This document shows, one piece after another, positions 23,223 to 33,500 of a stretch of DNA of 64,000 bases. The DNA lies in contig JAVHZZ010000003.1 of the NCBI GenBank assembly GCA_036250195.1, forward strand, positions 55,691,521-55,755,520, given 5' to 3'. The first letter of the stretch is position 1. Every line of letters starts with the position of its first letter. Source of the stretch: Mixophyes australis. Lineage: Eukaryota; Chordata; Amphibia; Anura; Limnodynastidae. The position numbers and the translations under genes are program-made. The notes under the pieces were generated by a model. It saw only the letters and a program-made list of their open reading frames with translations. It did not search any database and was not told the origin of the DNA.

Positions 23223-26200
23223 GGGTCAGGTCATACCTGTAGTCTACAGCCAGTGAGGTTAACTGAGAGTCAGAGTGAAGAACCAACAATGATAGTTGAC
23301 ATAGCTGGCAGGAAACAAACTTTTCTTGTAGATACAGGGGCGGCCCGATCTGTGATAACCTCTCCTTTCAATCTACAGGTGACCAGCAAAACTATTCCAG
23401 CTATGGGGGTGACGGGAAAAGTGTTACATTATCCTCTAACTAAACCCGCCGAAGTTACTATCGGGCCTCTGCATACTAAGCATTCGTTTCTCTTGGCTGC
23501 AGCGGCTCCTACTAACTTGCTAGGGAGAGACTTGTTATGTAAAATGGGATGTGTCATATACTGTACTTCAGATGGTGTGTTCCTAGATATACCCGAGAAG
23601 GTTGCACATGAGGTACAGGACATATTGGACACCCCTCCAAGGTTATTGTTACACTCTCCTGTTATAGAACAAAGTCCATCTCAAGTAAAAGGGATGTTGC
23701 TGGAAATACCAGGTTCCCTATGGACCAGAGATGGACAGGACACTGGACTGATGGCAAACGTAGCCCCTGTCATGGTCAATCTAAAAAGTGGTAGGATAGC
23801 TCCAAAAATCCCACAGTATCCATTAAAACCGGAGGTGGAACTAGGGGTATATCCTGTTATTGAGAGGCTGTTACAACAAGGGATTTTAATTCGTACAGCC
23901 AGTACAGCAAATAGTACCATTTTCCCTGTGAAGAAGAGTGGGGGGAGGGGCTATAGATTAGTCCAGGACTTAAGGGGAATTAACAAAGTTGTTGAGAGCC
24001 AATTCCCCGTAGTGCCGAATCCAGCTGTCATCCTCATGCAGATTCCACCGTCTGCCAGTCATTTTACTGTCATTGATCTATGTTCTGCTTTCTTTTCAGT
24101 CCCTCTTCACCCTGACTGCCAATACCTTTTTGCATTCTCCTACAGGGGAGTGCAATACACATGGACCAGACTACCCCAGGGGTTCATTGACAGCCCCAGT
24201 ATTTTCTCCCAAGCCTTACATGACTGTTTGCAATCCTTTCAACCCCACAATGGGTCTGTTCTAATTCAATATGTGGACGATTTGTTGTTGTGCTCTGATT
24301 CTTTTATGTCATGTTTACATGATACTAAATTGTTGTTGCTTCATCTTTCACAAACAGGGCACAAGGTGGCAAAGGATAAATTACAGCCATGTCAGACTAA
24401 GGTCAAATACTTAGGACACTGCCTCACTAAGGGGCTAAGACACCTGACAACCGACAGAATTGAGGCCATACAACACATGACCCTGCTGCAGAGCCAGAAG
24501 CAGATTCGTACTTTCTTGGGGATGTGTGGATACTGTAGGTCCTGGATCCCAGGTTTTTCTATTCTGGCATTACCATTGCAGGAGCTAGTCTCTTCCTCAA
24601 AACCAGAACGTGTCGTACACACAGAAGAGTCGGAGCAAGCGTTCTTTAATCTTAAAGATAGTCTGACAAGAGCACCTGCATTGGGAATACCTGATTATGA
24701 AAAGCCTTTTGAGCTATTTTGTACAGAAGCTGATGGCTGTGCAGCAGGTGTCCTCACACAGAAACATGGTGACGCTAGCAGACCGGTAGCATACTACAGT
24801 GCACAATTAGACAATGTGGCAAGGTCACTCCCAACATGTCTCAGAAGTGTAGCAGCAACGGCTCTTCTAGTAAGTAAGAGCGAGGATGTAGTATTAGGAC
24901 ATAATTCAACCATCTATACACCCCATGCTGTATCAGCTCTGTTAAATTCAGCCCAAACCAGACATGTTTCTTCAGCTAGATTCACAAAGTGGGAACTAGC
25001 CCTGATGGCACCCTCAAACATCACCATCAAACGATGTAGCACCCTAAATCCAGCTACATACCTTCCGTATGTGTCTCAAGAGACACAAAGGGTGGGAGGT
25101 GAGGAGACCCTGGTTGATGATGAGTTAGGCAAGAATACTGACACGCATGACTGTATGGAACACCTGAATCAGACCTTTACTGCAAGGCCCGACATACGTG
25201 ACACCCCCTTAGAAAATGTAGATTTTACGTTTTATACAGACGGAAATTGCCATAGACAGACAGAGACAGGAGAGCTATGTACTGGTTACGCTGTTGTAGA
25301 CGATCAGGATGTGGTAGAAGCTGAACCCCTTGGTCCACCTCACTCAGCCCAGGTGGCGGAACTAGTAGCACTAAGGAGAGCGTGTGAATTGGCAGAGGGT
25401 AAATCAGCCAACATATATACTGACTCTAGGTACGCCTTCGGGGTAGTGCATGATTTTGGGGCCCTTTGGCGTCTTAGAAACTTTACGACAGCAGCAGGTA
25501 CACCAGTGGCACACTCACAACACATAAAAGGACTTCTGACAGCGATACAGTTACCCAGAACAGTAGCCGTCATAAAGTGCAAAGCCCATACCTTTGAAGA
25601 AGACCCAGTGTCATTGGGCAACAACAGGGCAGACGAAGCTGCTAAATGGGCAGCAGGGCAACCTATGACTGTATCGACCGAGACTATGATGGTTTTTCAG
25701 ACATTAGACACGCAGAAATTAATTGAAATGCAAGATTTGTGTTCCCTGCAGGAGAAGGCGGTCTGGAAGGCGAAGGGATGTGGTCAAGAGTCCTCAGGAC
25801 TCTGGAGGGATGGACAAGGTAAGCCTGTAGCTCCCCGAACATACTATCCAAGCGTGGCTGAAGCAGCACACGGCCTGACTCACCTGGGTAAAGAAGGTAT
25901 GTGCAAACTGGTGAGAGCATACTGGTGTGCTCCCGGATTTTCCTCTCAAGCTGGTAAGAAAGCAATGTCATGTCTTACTTGTTTGAGGAAAAATGTTGGG
26001 AAAACTATTCCAACTGAGCCATCCCACATCCCTCCTACAGACGGACCTTTTCAGGTAATACAAATTGACTATATCCAACTACCACCGTGCAGGAATCTAA
26101 AGTATGTGTTAGTGTGTATTGATGTGTTTTCCGGTTGGGTAGAAGCATATCCGGCAGCCACTAATACTGCTGTGTTCACTGCAAAGAAAATTGTACAAGA

Positions 26201-26897
26201 CTTTGTGTGTAGGTTCGGTATCCCTAAAATCATTGAAAGTGATAGGGGTACCCATTTTACTGGTGATGTCTTCCAAAATATGTGTAAACTCATGGGAATC
26301 AGTAGCAGACTTCACACCCCTTACCGACCACAAGCCAGTGGTAAGGTGGAGAGAGCAAATGGTACTATAAAGAACAAACTAGGTAAGATAATGGCTGAAA
26401 CTGGGTTGGCATGGCCTGAGGCTTTGCCGTTGGTCCTCCACAGCATTCGAACCACTCCTAGACCTCCTCTTAATCTGTCCCCCTTTGAGATACTGTTCGG
26501 ACGACAACCTCATTTGATCGTGAGTCCACAAGACGACTTAAAGTGTAATAATGAAGTGACTGTACAATATCTTATAAGAATGAGTAGACAGCTGAAACAA
26601 CAACAACAAAAACTAAAAATGCTGTCACCTGGTATGCCAGAGACGAACTGTCATGATGTTGAACCTGGAGACTATGTTATGATCCGCAATTTCTTACGTT
26701 CAGGTTGTTTAACAGACCATTGGGAAGGCCCGTACCAAGTGCTGCTGACCAGTACTACATCACTGAAGGTTGCAGAGAGAGACACTTGGGTCCATTCCAC
26801 CCACTGCAGGAGAGTCCATAATCCGGAGAAAGTGCAAGACAAGACTCAGACCGACGACATAGAGCTGTCACTTGTGAGCCTGTTCCGGGAGACCTAA
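23223..26897 (+). CDS. pol: pol polyprotein: protease, reverse transcriptase, RNase H, integrase
   Basis: Open for 1224 codons from the gag UAG, so it should be made as a Gag-Pol read-through product. Residues below are counted from 23253. Protease has the aspartic site DTGA (27-30) and LLGRDLL. Reverse transcriptase has LPQGF and the catalytic YVDD (340-343), then FLGMCGYCRSWIPGF in the connection region. RNase H begins near FYTDGN (D663). Integrase has an H-X3-H (from 873) with a CLTC zinc-binding N-terminus, and catalytic D939, D997 and E1033 (35 residues between the last two). All key residues are present. The size is typical of gammaretroviral Pol. With gag broken upstream, this copy can express Pol only if gag is corrected or bypassed. 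Confidence 0.95.
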   Translation, partial: GSGHTCSLQPVRLTESQSEEPTMIVDIAGRKQTFLVDTGAARSVITSPFNLQVTSKTIPAMGVTGKVLHYPLTKPAEVTIGPLHTKHSFLLAAAAPTNLLGRDLLCKMGCVIYCTSDGVFLDIPEKVAHEVQDILDTPPRLLLHSPVIEQSPSQVKGMLLEIPGSLWTRDGQDTGLMANVAPVMVNLKSGRIAPKIPQYPLKPEVELGVYPVIERLLQQGILIRTASTANSTIFPVKKSGGRGYRLVQDLRGINKVVESQFPVVPNPAVILMQIPPSASHFTVIDLCSAFFSVPLHPDCQYLFAFSYRGVQYTWTRLPQGFIDSPSIFSQALHDCLQSFQPHNGSVLIQYVDDLLLCSDSFMSCLHDTKLLLLHLSQTGHKVAKDKLQPCQTKVKYLGHCLTKGLRHLTTDRIEAIQHMTLLQSQKQIRTFLGMCGYCRSWIPGFSILALPLQELVSSSKPERVVHTEESEQAFFNLKDSLTRAPALGIPDYEKPFELFCTEADGCAAGVLTQKHGDASRPVAYYSAQLDNVARSLPTCLRSVAATALLVSKSEDVVLGHNSTIYTPHAVSALLNSAQTRHVSSARFTKWELALMAPSNITIKRCSTLNPATYLPYVSQETQRVGGEETLVDDELGKNTDTHDCMEHLNQTFTARPDIRDTPLENVDFTFYTDGNCHRQTETGELCTGYAVVDDQDVVEAEPLGPPHSAQVAELVALRRACELAEGKSANIYTDSRYAFGVVHDFGALWRLRNFTTAAGTPVAHSQHIKGLLTAIQLPRTVAVIKCKAHTFEEDPVSLGNNRADEAAKWAAGQPMTVSTETMMVFQTLDTQKLIEMQDLCSLQEKAVWKAKGCGQESSGLWRDGQGKPVAPRTYYPSVAEAAHGLTHLGKEGMCKLVRAYWCAPGFSSQAGKKAMSCLTCLRKNVGKTIPTEPSHIPPTDGPFQVIQIDYIQLPPCRNLKYVLVCIDVFSGWVEAYPAATNTAVFTAKKIVQDFVCRFGIPKIIESDRGTHFTGDVFQNMCKLMGISSRLHTPYRPQASGKVERANGTIKNKLGKIMAETGLAWPEALPLVLHSIRTTPRPPLNLSPFEILFGRQPHLIVSPQDDLKCNNEVTVQYLIRMSRQLKQQQQKLKMLSPGMPETNCHDVEPGDYVMIRNFLRSGCLTDHWEGPYQVLLTSTTSLKVAERDTWVHSTHCRRVHNPEKVQDKTQTDDIELSLVSLFRET

Positions 26898-26954
26898 AGC
26901 CTGCAGTTGAGACACCTGAACCAGAGACGTTGCCTTAGAACTATCTTTCCAGCG

Positions 26955-28013
26955 ATGGAGTGGCGGTTTTTGTTTTTCTTTTGTTCCAGGATTTTCCTTG
27001 TTTTTACTTTTTCTAGGACATTCTATTTTTGTGAAGGAGGATGGAGGACGGAGGAGAGTTCTGGGAGTGATACGGATGAAATAGAGGCCGAAGAAAAGTT
27101 AATAGGATATCCTGAGCAGCCCATTATCAAACTTGGTCCAGGGGTTATGAAAAGGTCTGCTAGCTCAGGAACTCGGAGGCAGTGTGAGGGGCTATTGTCT
27201 GATGAGTATTGTATCTGCAAGTTCTGCAACTCCCTAGTTGACGAGAGATGCATCCAACGATGCCAGTCCCCCAGTACTCTGAATATAGGCGGGCATCCTT
27301 TGGAGGATTATCACTCCCTGGTGGGTAAGGTGCTAAACCAAACTGAGTGTTGGGTGAGCTCTCACGTGCCTCAAGGGCAGCATAACATAGGACTAGTGCC
27401 ATTCCCGCTAAACATATCCGAAGTACTCGAATTAAGGGGTGGGAGGCCCATAGAAGGGAGGTACAATAACACTAGGTCCCCTAGTCTGACGCTTCGACAA
27501 TACTCCATAGGCAGATCGTTGCTGTGCCTAAACATATCTCATGCAAAGCGCCTGGAGAATTGGGAGGCTGACCTATCAGATCAGACAATGGCTCGCCACA
27601 CTCATTTTAGAGAGAGACTCACAAGGTCACTACTTGGCAGGAATGCTGATGGAAGTCACAAGTTAGGGCGTATAACCAAACATAAGAAGGTATCTATTGG
27701 AAAAGTCTCTACAGATAAATGTGAAAATATCATTAATGCCGACACGTGTCTAGAGCAGATGGAGACACTAGGCATGGGTAGTTTTATCAAAACTCTGTGT
27801 GATATAATTCATGGGCATACTGTTCCTTATGTTCTCCCTGATGATGTGTATTTTGTTTGTGGGAGGAAAGCTTATTCCTGGGTGACTCCGAGTTCCAAGG
27901 GCTTGTGTTTCTTAGCTAAACTGGTTCCTGAAATCATGACTATTACTCATGAAGAAATGGTAGATATTCACAAGACTACATCACCACCATACATACACAC
28001 ACACACAGTATGA
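26955..28013 (+). pseudogene. env: env, surface subunit (SU), frame lost in a CA repeat
   Basis: The frame is open from 26907, but the ATG at 26955 gives a better start: MEWRFLFFF followed by a phenylalanine-rich hydrophobic signal peptide. SU then has an acidic stretch (SDTDEIEAEE), a cysteine-rich patch containing CKFC, and four N-X-S/T sites (NQT, NIS, NNT, NIS). CKFC has the CXXC form that in gammaretroviruses bonds SU to TM; whether it does so here is inference. The frame runs through (AC)6A at 27995-28007 and stops at TGA 28011-28013. The +1 frame is open across the same region and continues into TM, so the reading frame was lost by slippage in the CA tract. Env starts after the pol stop, with no overlap. 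Confidence 0.85.
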
Positions 28014-28749
28014 ACACCGTGGCAAGAGAAATATGATTCCTGGTGAGGAACCCATAGCTACAAAATTGATTAGTGAAACTGCTGGTTTCCAAGTTATGGT
28101 TGCTCTAGATCTCACCAGGACCGCTCGGGGGACATTAAACTTTAAATATATCCAAGACCTAGCTAAATTAATAGATAATATCACCGAGATGTATGATGAC
28201 ACTTTCAGGTATACTGGAAGGGAGCTACAAGCGTACAAGAAGGAGTTGGTGCAACATAGACTGGTACTAAATTATCTCACCTCTATTACTGGTGGGTACT
28301 GTGTGACACTGGCCACCCAGTTCGGTGTCAAATGTTGCACGTACATTACTAATAATACGGAAGACCCTAAAGAGGTTATAGACCGGAAGATGGGTGAAAT
28401 TTTGCAGCTGAAATGGGAATTTCGAAAGAGCCATAATTCTTCGTTATATGAGGTCGGGGAAAAGGTGGCGGGTTGGTTCTCATGGTTGAACCCAGCAAAA
28501 TGGTTCTCCGGTCTGGGGGAGTGGGTACAGGAAATGGTTGCTAGTGTAGGTAAGCTCCTTCTCCTTATACTGGGTGTCATCTTAGCAATTGGTTTAGTTG
28601 TCAAATGTGTTCCTACTGTGTTGAAGTGTGGAAAACGGTCTCATGGGAGTAACACTGAGAAAGAGACTGAAAGGGTGGTACCAGATACCGAGATCATGGT
28701 CTGTGAAGAAGTATTGTATAATCCTGAACTTGAAACGGTGATTGGGTGA
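28012..28749 (+). pseudogene. env: env, transmembrane subunit (TM)
   Basis: In this frame RGKR (28018-28029), a furin-type cleavage site, is followed by the TM ectodomain. The first residues after the site are not a typical glycine-rich fusion peptide. A helical heptad region (LAKLIDNITEMYDD ... ELQAYKKELVQHRLVLNYL) leads to GGYC and a CC pair ten residues further, a CX10CC motif where CX6CC is usual. Three N-glycosylation sites, a tryptophan-rich pre-membrane segment (WFSWLNPAKWFSGLGEW), a membrane helix (28557-28613) and a cytoplasmic tail of about 40 residues follow. The tail ends at TGA, 29 bp before the 3' LTR. The ATG at 28033 lies after the cleavage site and is not a natural start. Confidence 0.88.
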
Positions 28750-28766
28750 TAGTTTATTACACTATC

Positions 28767-28777
28767 AAAGGGTGGAA
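28767..28777 (+). promoter_or_regulatory. Polypurine tract
   Basis: AAAGGGTGGAA directly precedes the 3' LTR (one C between). It primes plus-strand DNA synthesis in retroviruses. One T interrupts the purine run. Confidence 0.7.
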
Positions 28778-28778
28778 C

Positions 28779-29617
28779 TGTCGAAGTCAGCAAATTGGAT
28801 AAAGTCATTTCAATTAAAGTCTAGCAAACTTGGTTGTCTTTGTCTGAAAAGATGCGTACGGTACGCATCGACGTACAAGGGCACGCTACGGCGTGAAAGG
28901 GCGTACGCATCCACTACACGTGGCAGCAACAGTAATTGGTCTTTTACCATACATTCGCACAAACACGCATACTTATAAAATAGTACACATTATTGGTAGT
29001 TGCAACACATAGTCAGTTATGTTGAAATATAGTAGTATTTATATGTTATATCAGAGTTACATGCATATTAGTGAAATACACAGAACGGGTTAAAGGAATA
29101 ACATCATGAGTGGTATCATAATGAACCTTGTTACATATCCTACTGTTTGGTGCGCTCTGCGAGGGAATCGCAGAGTGCATACGCAAGTTATGAATGATAG
29201 GGAATTATGAACTACTTAAGACTAAGGAATTCTGGCGGGAAGAGCAGAGCATACCCCCTGCAGAGATGACCCCCTCCTTTGGATTCCTTAGGATGAACCA
29301 GCCAATGATTGACGACCCCTTGGACATTCCTGAGACCCGGACCAATAGATGCAAGCCATACCATCTTCATTGTATTACTGTATTTGATTGTGTATATAAG
29401 CAGCAGCTTGTGATCCAGAGTGCAGACTTCTTGTCCCCAGACTTCAGGATTGAATGACTGCACTGGATCCAGAGCGCCTGCGATAAGTAACGGCTGTATT
29501 TACTATTACTTCGCTTGAGCATATTTTTTCCACTTATTGCGAATAAATCTTTGTGCGTTGGAAACACAAATCGAGGTTCGACAATCGTTATTGGTTAGCG
29601 ACTATACGCACATAACA
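28779..29617 (+). repeat. 3' LTR
   Basis: 839 bp, TGTCGAAGTC to CATAACA; no difference from the 5' LTR found by eye. TATA box at 29393-29400, AATAAA at 29542-29547. The right target duplication AGTG follows at 29618-29621. Confidence 0.96.
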
Positions 29618-29621
29618 AGTG

Positions 29622-30101
29622 ACAGAGTAGGTAGTATCACATCTAGCAGCAAAATAAAATGTGAAGGTGTGACACGTACCCATGTGGCATAACCACATCC
29701 CCAATACTGTATGACCATTCCCCTTTTGTGTGCGCTTGGCCTGCACAACTTGTCCCATTTTCCAGCTAGAAAATGTAATAGAGGTAGTCAGTCTCTGAAG
29801 TCAATATGACTGATTGGTGAGACACAGTTCTAAACCTTTGTGGCACGCCATCCATGCTCTTCACATGGAAGTAAGTTCCATGTGGAGAGCATCAGGTCAA
29901 ACCACAGCTAGCAATTCTGGGTGATATCACAGCCTAAGAACAATTAAAGCAAAGGCTGAAGTGCTTCTGCGTGACACCTCAGCTCAGTGGAGTAATGAGA
30001 ATATTAATTCACTTACAGTCGATACTGCTGAGCATTACAATTCACTCTAATAAATAATGTGAGTATGACTCTGTTGTTATTTAAACTGGTGATGTTAGAG
30101 C
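29622..30101. other. Right flank of the provirus; nothing recognised
   Basis: Ordinary sequence without a frame or repeat that I can name. Confidence 0.5.
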
Positions 30102-30106
30102 AATAT

Positions 30107-30768
30107 TGTCAGACGCCATCCCCGCACATTTACCCAAGTGCCAGGGACGGACGCCTTCCTCTGTTGCGGTACTGTTGCATTCCATTGCCTTGCAATGGAA
30201 TGTATCTCTTCTTTCTGGTCACGGCTGGTGGGCGTATGAGCAGTAAGTTCGCCAGCAGCGTCCCATTGCCTAGGCAACGAGGCGCTGGCTGTTCGGCTGT
30301 CAGCTGTTCTGCCACCCTATTCACTGCCATCAATGAGAGATCAGTATTGTCTATTTAAAGGAGGCTCTGGTGCCAGAGAATCAAGGTCCCCTTATGCTCC
30401 AGCGTTCCTGTTTGCTCCCAAGCATCCTGACTGACTCCTCGGCTCCAGACTTGGCTTTCCCTGTCCTCCCTTTTGGATCTCCTTCTGGCATTGAGAGAAT
30501 TCCTGGCTTGGCCTCGGGCTTCCTGACTATGCTCCTGTCTGACCCTGTTGTATCTTTCTGCTCACACTGCCTGATCTTGGATTGTCTGACTTCGCTTATT
30601 CACCGATTGCTTCACTGGTGGCTGACTAGAAGGGCTGCAACCTGCGTGTCTTCTGCAGTTAACTCCAAACTCCCTTATGAAGACCATAGGCACATTTAGA
30701 CTCCGTGCCTCCTTGTTTAGCAGTGCAATTACCAGTAAGTAGGCCTCAGTTTTCTTCTATCCGTAACA
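30107..30768 (+). repeat. Solo LTR, family B
   Basis: 662 bp beginning TGTCAGACGCC and ending CCGTAACA, flanked by a 5-bp direct repeat AATAT (30102-30106 and 30769-30773). TCTATTTAAAGGAGG near 30350 is a TATA-like promoter. The C/T-rich downstream half resembles the LTR at 55717 in layout, but with little direct identity. A 5-bp duplication is usual for Ty3/Gypsy and many other LTR elements. No internal region is present, so it arose by LTR-LTR recombination. The frames inside are not genes. Confidence 0.75.
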
Positions 30769-30773
30769 AATAT

Positions 30774-32058
30774 CTAGACTCAGCTTTGTCTACAGTATTG
30801 TGCTTATATATTGATTTGCGTCCTGCACAGAACTGTTTCCTTGTTTAACCCTCTACTGGATTTGCATATTGCTGCCCATCACCATACCAATCTATACAAC
30901 CTTGTGCAAAAGTAAATGTACCACTTTGGTTTATCCCCCTCACAGGTAAACATATTTTGAGGGCCTACTATAAAGTTCAAAATAATACATTTATACAGAG
31001 GTGTTACTAAAAGCTCATATGTGTATCTGCAACTTTCTCAGGGCCCCAGTGCACAACTTAGTATAGTGAACTCTGTCCACTTCATTACATTCATTCTGGC
31101 GACTAATGTACAATACATAGTCATAGCCTATTCTTAGGGATACTATGCAAATCTGAGACCAGTGTGCTGGCTAGTATTCAAAGTTGTGCTATATCAGCTG
31201 CCTAGTATAAAAAGAATTACCAAATCCAGTGAGAATTCTAACCTGGAGACAAAGCTGCACCAAATCTGGTGGCTAGTATAACTAGCAGAGCTCAATCATG
31301 GAGTTAGTATAGAAAGCTGATGTAAATATAAACCAGAGATGAGATAAAGATAGGTGCTCATATTAATGCAAATGTTTTAAGTTAGAAGTAAAATATTTAA
31401 TTGAATGTGAAAACTAAAAATCATACATTGTAATACATATTTGTCTTTAAGAAAGGATGCAATAATGTAAATTTTGTGTAGCAAACAATTGCTCTGAACA
31501 AAACTTTACATTAGTTCCATTAACTCTCCATATGATTTCACTTACACCGATCCCTTTAGTGTATCTTTTCTATCATAATGCTTTATAACTTACATTAGAA
31601 ATAATGAAAATTCTATTTACTATTTTACAGCAAATACAATATTAAATTGAACAGTAATCTAAAAATAATCTAAATTTTCCTTCCTATACCTCAGCTATTA
31701 AGTTAAATGAGTGTTCTGGCTGGCCATATTGTAACATTAATTACAAGACTGTCTCCAGCCTAACCCATTTTCTTCAGACATGTCAGTTTTCTATTATTTA
31801 AATCCACGATTTAATAACTATAGCAGAACATAACTAATTGTTCATAAGAGAGAAATAAAAATGTGCAACAAGTCTGTTATATATATGTTTTCAGAGACTG
31901 TTTTACATCCATTTGCTGGGGCCATTGTGAGATTATGTTTTATATGTTTACATACAGGATTTTCATTTTTGTTCAGGTTTTGCTCTTACTATTACATTCT
32001 ACCACTTCTGGGGTAAAAAAAAAACAAAAAAACAAATGTCAAGTCATGTTGTGTATGT
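30774..32058. other. No gene or element recognised
   Basis: AT-rich, with loosely repeated words (GAGACAAAGCTGC, CTAGTATA) around 31150-31330 but no clear unit. Confidence 0.5.
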
Positions 32059-32066
32059 AGCACTGG

Positions 32067-32429
32067 CAGGGCCGGATTAAGGGATTTGAGGCCCCTGGGC
32101 TAAGCGGGCCCCCATTCCCCAGTGAGGCCCCCCATTTGATCTGATCCCCCCTCCAAGCGCTTACCTTCTCCTGTCACTGTTGTCCTTCCGCGGCACGCTG
32201 TAAGCTCCTCACTGAGGAGATTTTGTGACTCTCTCACGAGATCTCCTAAGTATGGAGATTACTGAGTGCCGCGGAAGGACAACAGTGAAAGGCTGAGCAG
32301 CATTGATCAGGCCGAGGGTGCCCCCGCCCCGGCCCGATTAATAATGCTGCTGAGCTCTGTCAGGGGCCCCCTGGATGCCCGAGGCCCCTGGGCTGTAGCC
32401 CAGTGAGACCTAGGGTTAATCCGGCCCTG
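32067..32429. mobile_element. hAT-like MITE (CAGGGCCGGATTAA termini)
   Basis: Termini CAGGGCCGGATTAA and TTAATCCGGCCCTG enclose 363 bp. A perfect 8-bp duplication, AGCACTGG, is at 32059-32066 and 32430-32437. Inside is a second inverted repeat, TGTTGTCCTTCCGCGGCAC with its complement (about 32187 and 32266). GC content is well above the surroundings. No transposase. Confidence 0.9.
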
Positions 32430-32564
32430 AGCACTGGTAACCCTGTGGGCTTCAAAACCTTGTGTTCGATACCCAGGATAAAATAAGGGCAATCATAAAA
32501 CGCCAAATCTGGAGACTGCACACAATGCATTAGTCAGGTGGGTTATTTAAATAAACAATACCAG

Positions 32565-33500
32565 GGGGTAAATGTATCAAGGTGAAAATCCAGCGATTTT
32601 CTCGGGAGAGTTGTATGAAGCTGAGATTTCATGTAAAATCACCAAATATATGAAGCTGTGATTAAGAAAACTCTCCTGAGTTTGCTTTAAATATTGCAAG
32701 ATACAACACCCTGCATCCTAGCAGCGTGTTTAGTAAACACATCACTGTTACACTGCCCCTGTCTGTACAGTCAGAGGTCCCGGCAGCTGTCAAATGTGTA
32801 AAAAAAGATTAAAAAAATGTTTGTTTTTTTTAAAAAGTGTGGGGTCCCCAAGCCCGGCCTCTATTAACCCCAATGCTGCCAGCCTACTGCTGGTTATGTG
32901 AAATTCAGGGAAAAAATTTATGTGGGGTCGCCCCGATTTTCTCATAACCAGCACTAGACAAACCAGCCGAAGGTGGGCGGCACTAAAGCAGGGGGACACG
33001 CGGCAGGGATCCCCTGCTATAATTACAATCCAACCCAGGCTGTTCAGCACTGGGCTGGATTCCGTAGGGGGTGGGGTCCGCCCAAAAAAATGAGCGGCCC
33101 CCCTCTCTAGTAATAACCAGCCCAGTGCTGAAAGCACTAGGGCTCTTCGTACCCCGTGGGCTGTGGATGGTAGAGTAATAATGCTGAAAATAATGTAAAA
33201 TAACTAACAGACGCCATTTTGTTTTGTGGAACTACAAGTCCCAGCCAGCTAGGGCTGCCCTAAACAGTCTGGGCATGCTGATACTTGGAGAACCACAAGT
33301 GCCAACATGCCCTGACACCCATGGCAGGCTGAGACCTGTAGTTCCACAAAAATAATGTTAAAAAAACCAACACTCCCTGTTTTAAACCACCAAATTTTTA
33401 TAAAAATAATTAAACCCCACTCAAAACAATACACACCCTCATTCATACCACATAAATTTATTAAAAATAAGAAAACTCCAAAATACTCATCAATCAGATT
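32565..33500. mobile_element. Fragment of a larger Harbinger-bordered or composite repeat
   Basis: It begins CAG then GGGGTAAATGTATCAAGG, the left border of the Harbinger-like MITEs. It continues with different, GC-richer sequence including ACTACAAGTCCCAGCCAGC (33231) and GACCTGTAGTTCCACA (33331), two reverse-oriented copies of a short word. No right border was found before the L1. The element is either truncated or split by the L1. Low certainty. Confidence 0.4.

Larger units (their letters stand above)
19769..29617 (+). mobile_element. Endogenous gammaretrovirus-like provirus, near complete
   Basis: A 9849-bp provirus with paired LTRs (TG...CA), flanked by the 4-bp duplication AGTG (19765-19768 and 29618-29621). 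The order is LTR, primer-binding site, leader, gag, pol, env, polypurine tract, LTR. Gammaretrovirus-like traits seen here are the tRNA-Pro-type primer site, PPPPY in the matrix region, a single CCHC knuckle, and gag separated from pol by an in-frame UAG. Differences from the murine type are an env that does not overlap pol and a CX10CC motif in TM where CX6CC is usual. The LTRs appear identical, so the insertion is recent or the LTRs were homogenised. Pol is intact; gag carries a nonsense codon and a frame change, env a frame change. Confidence 0.95.
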
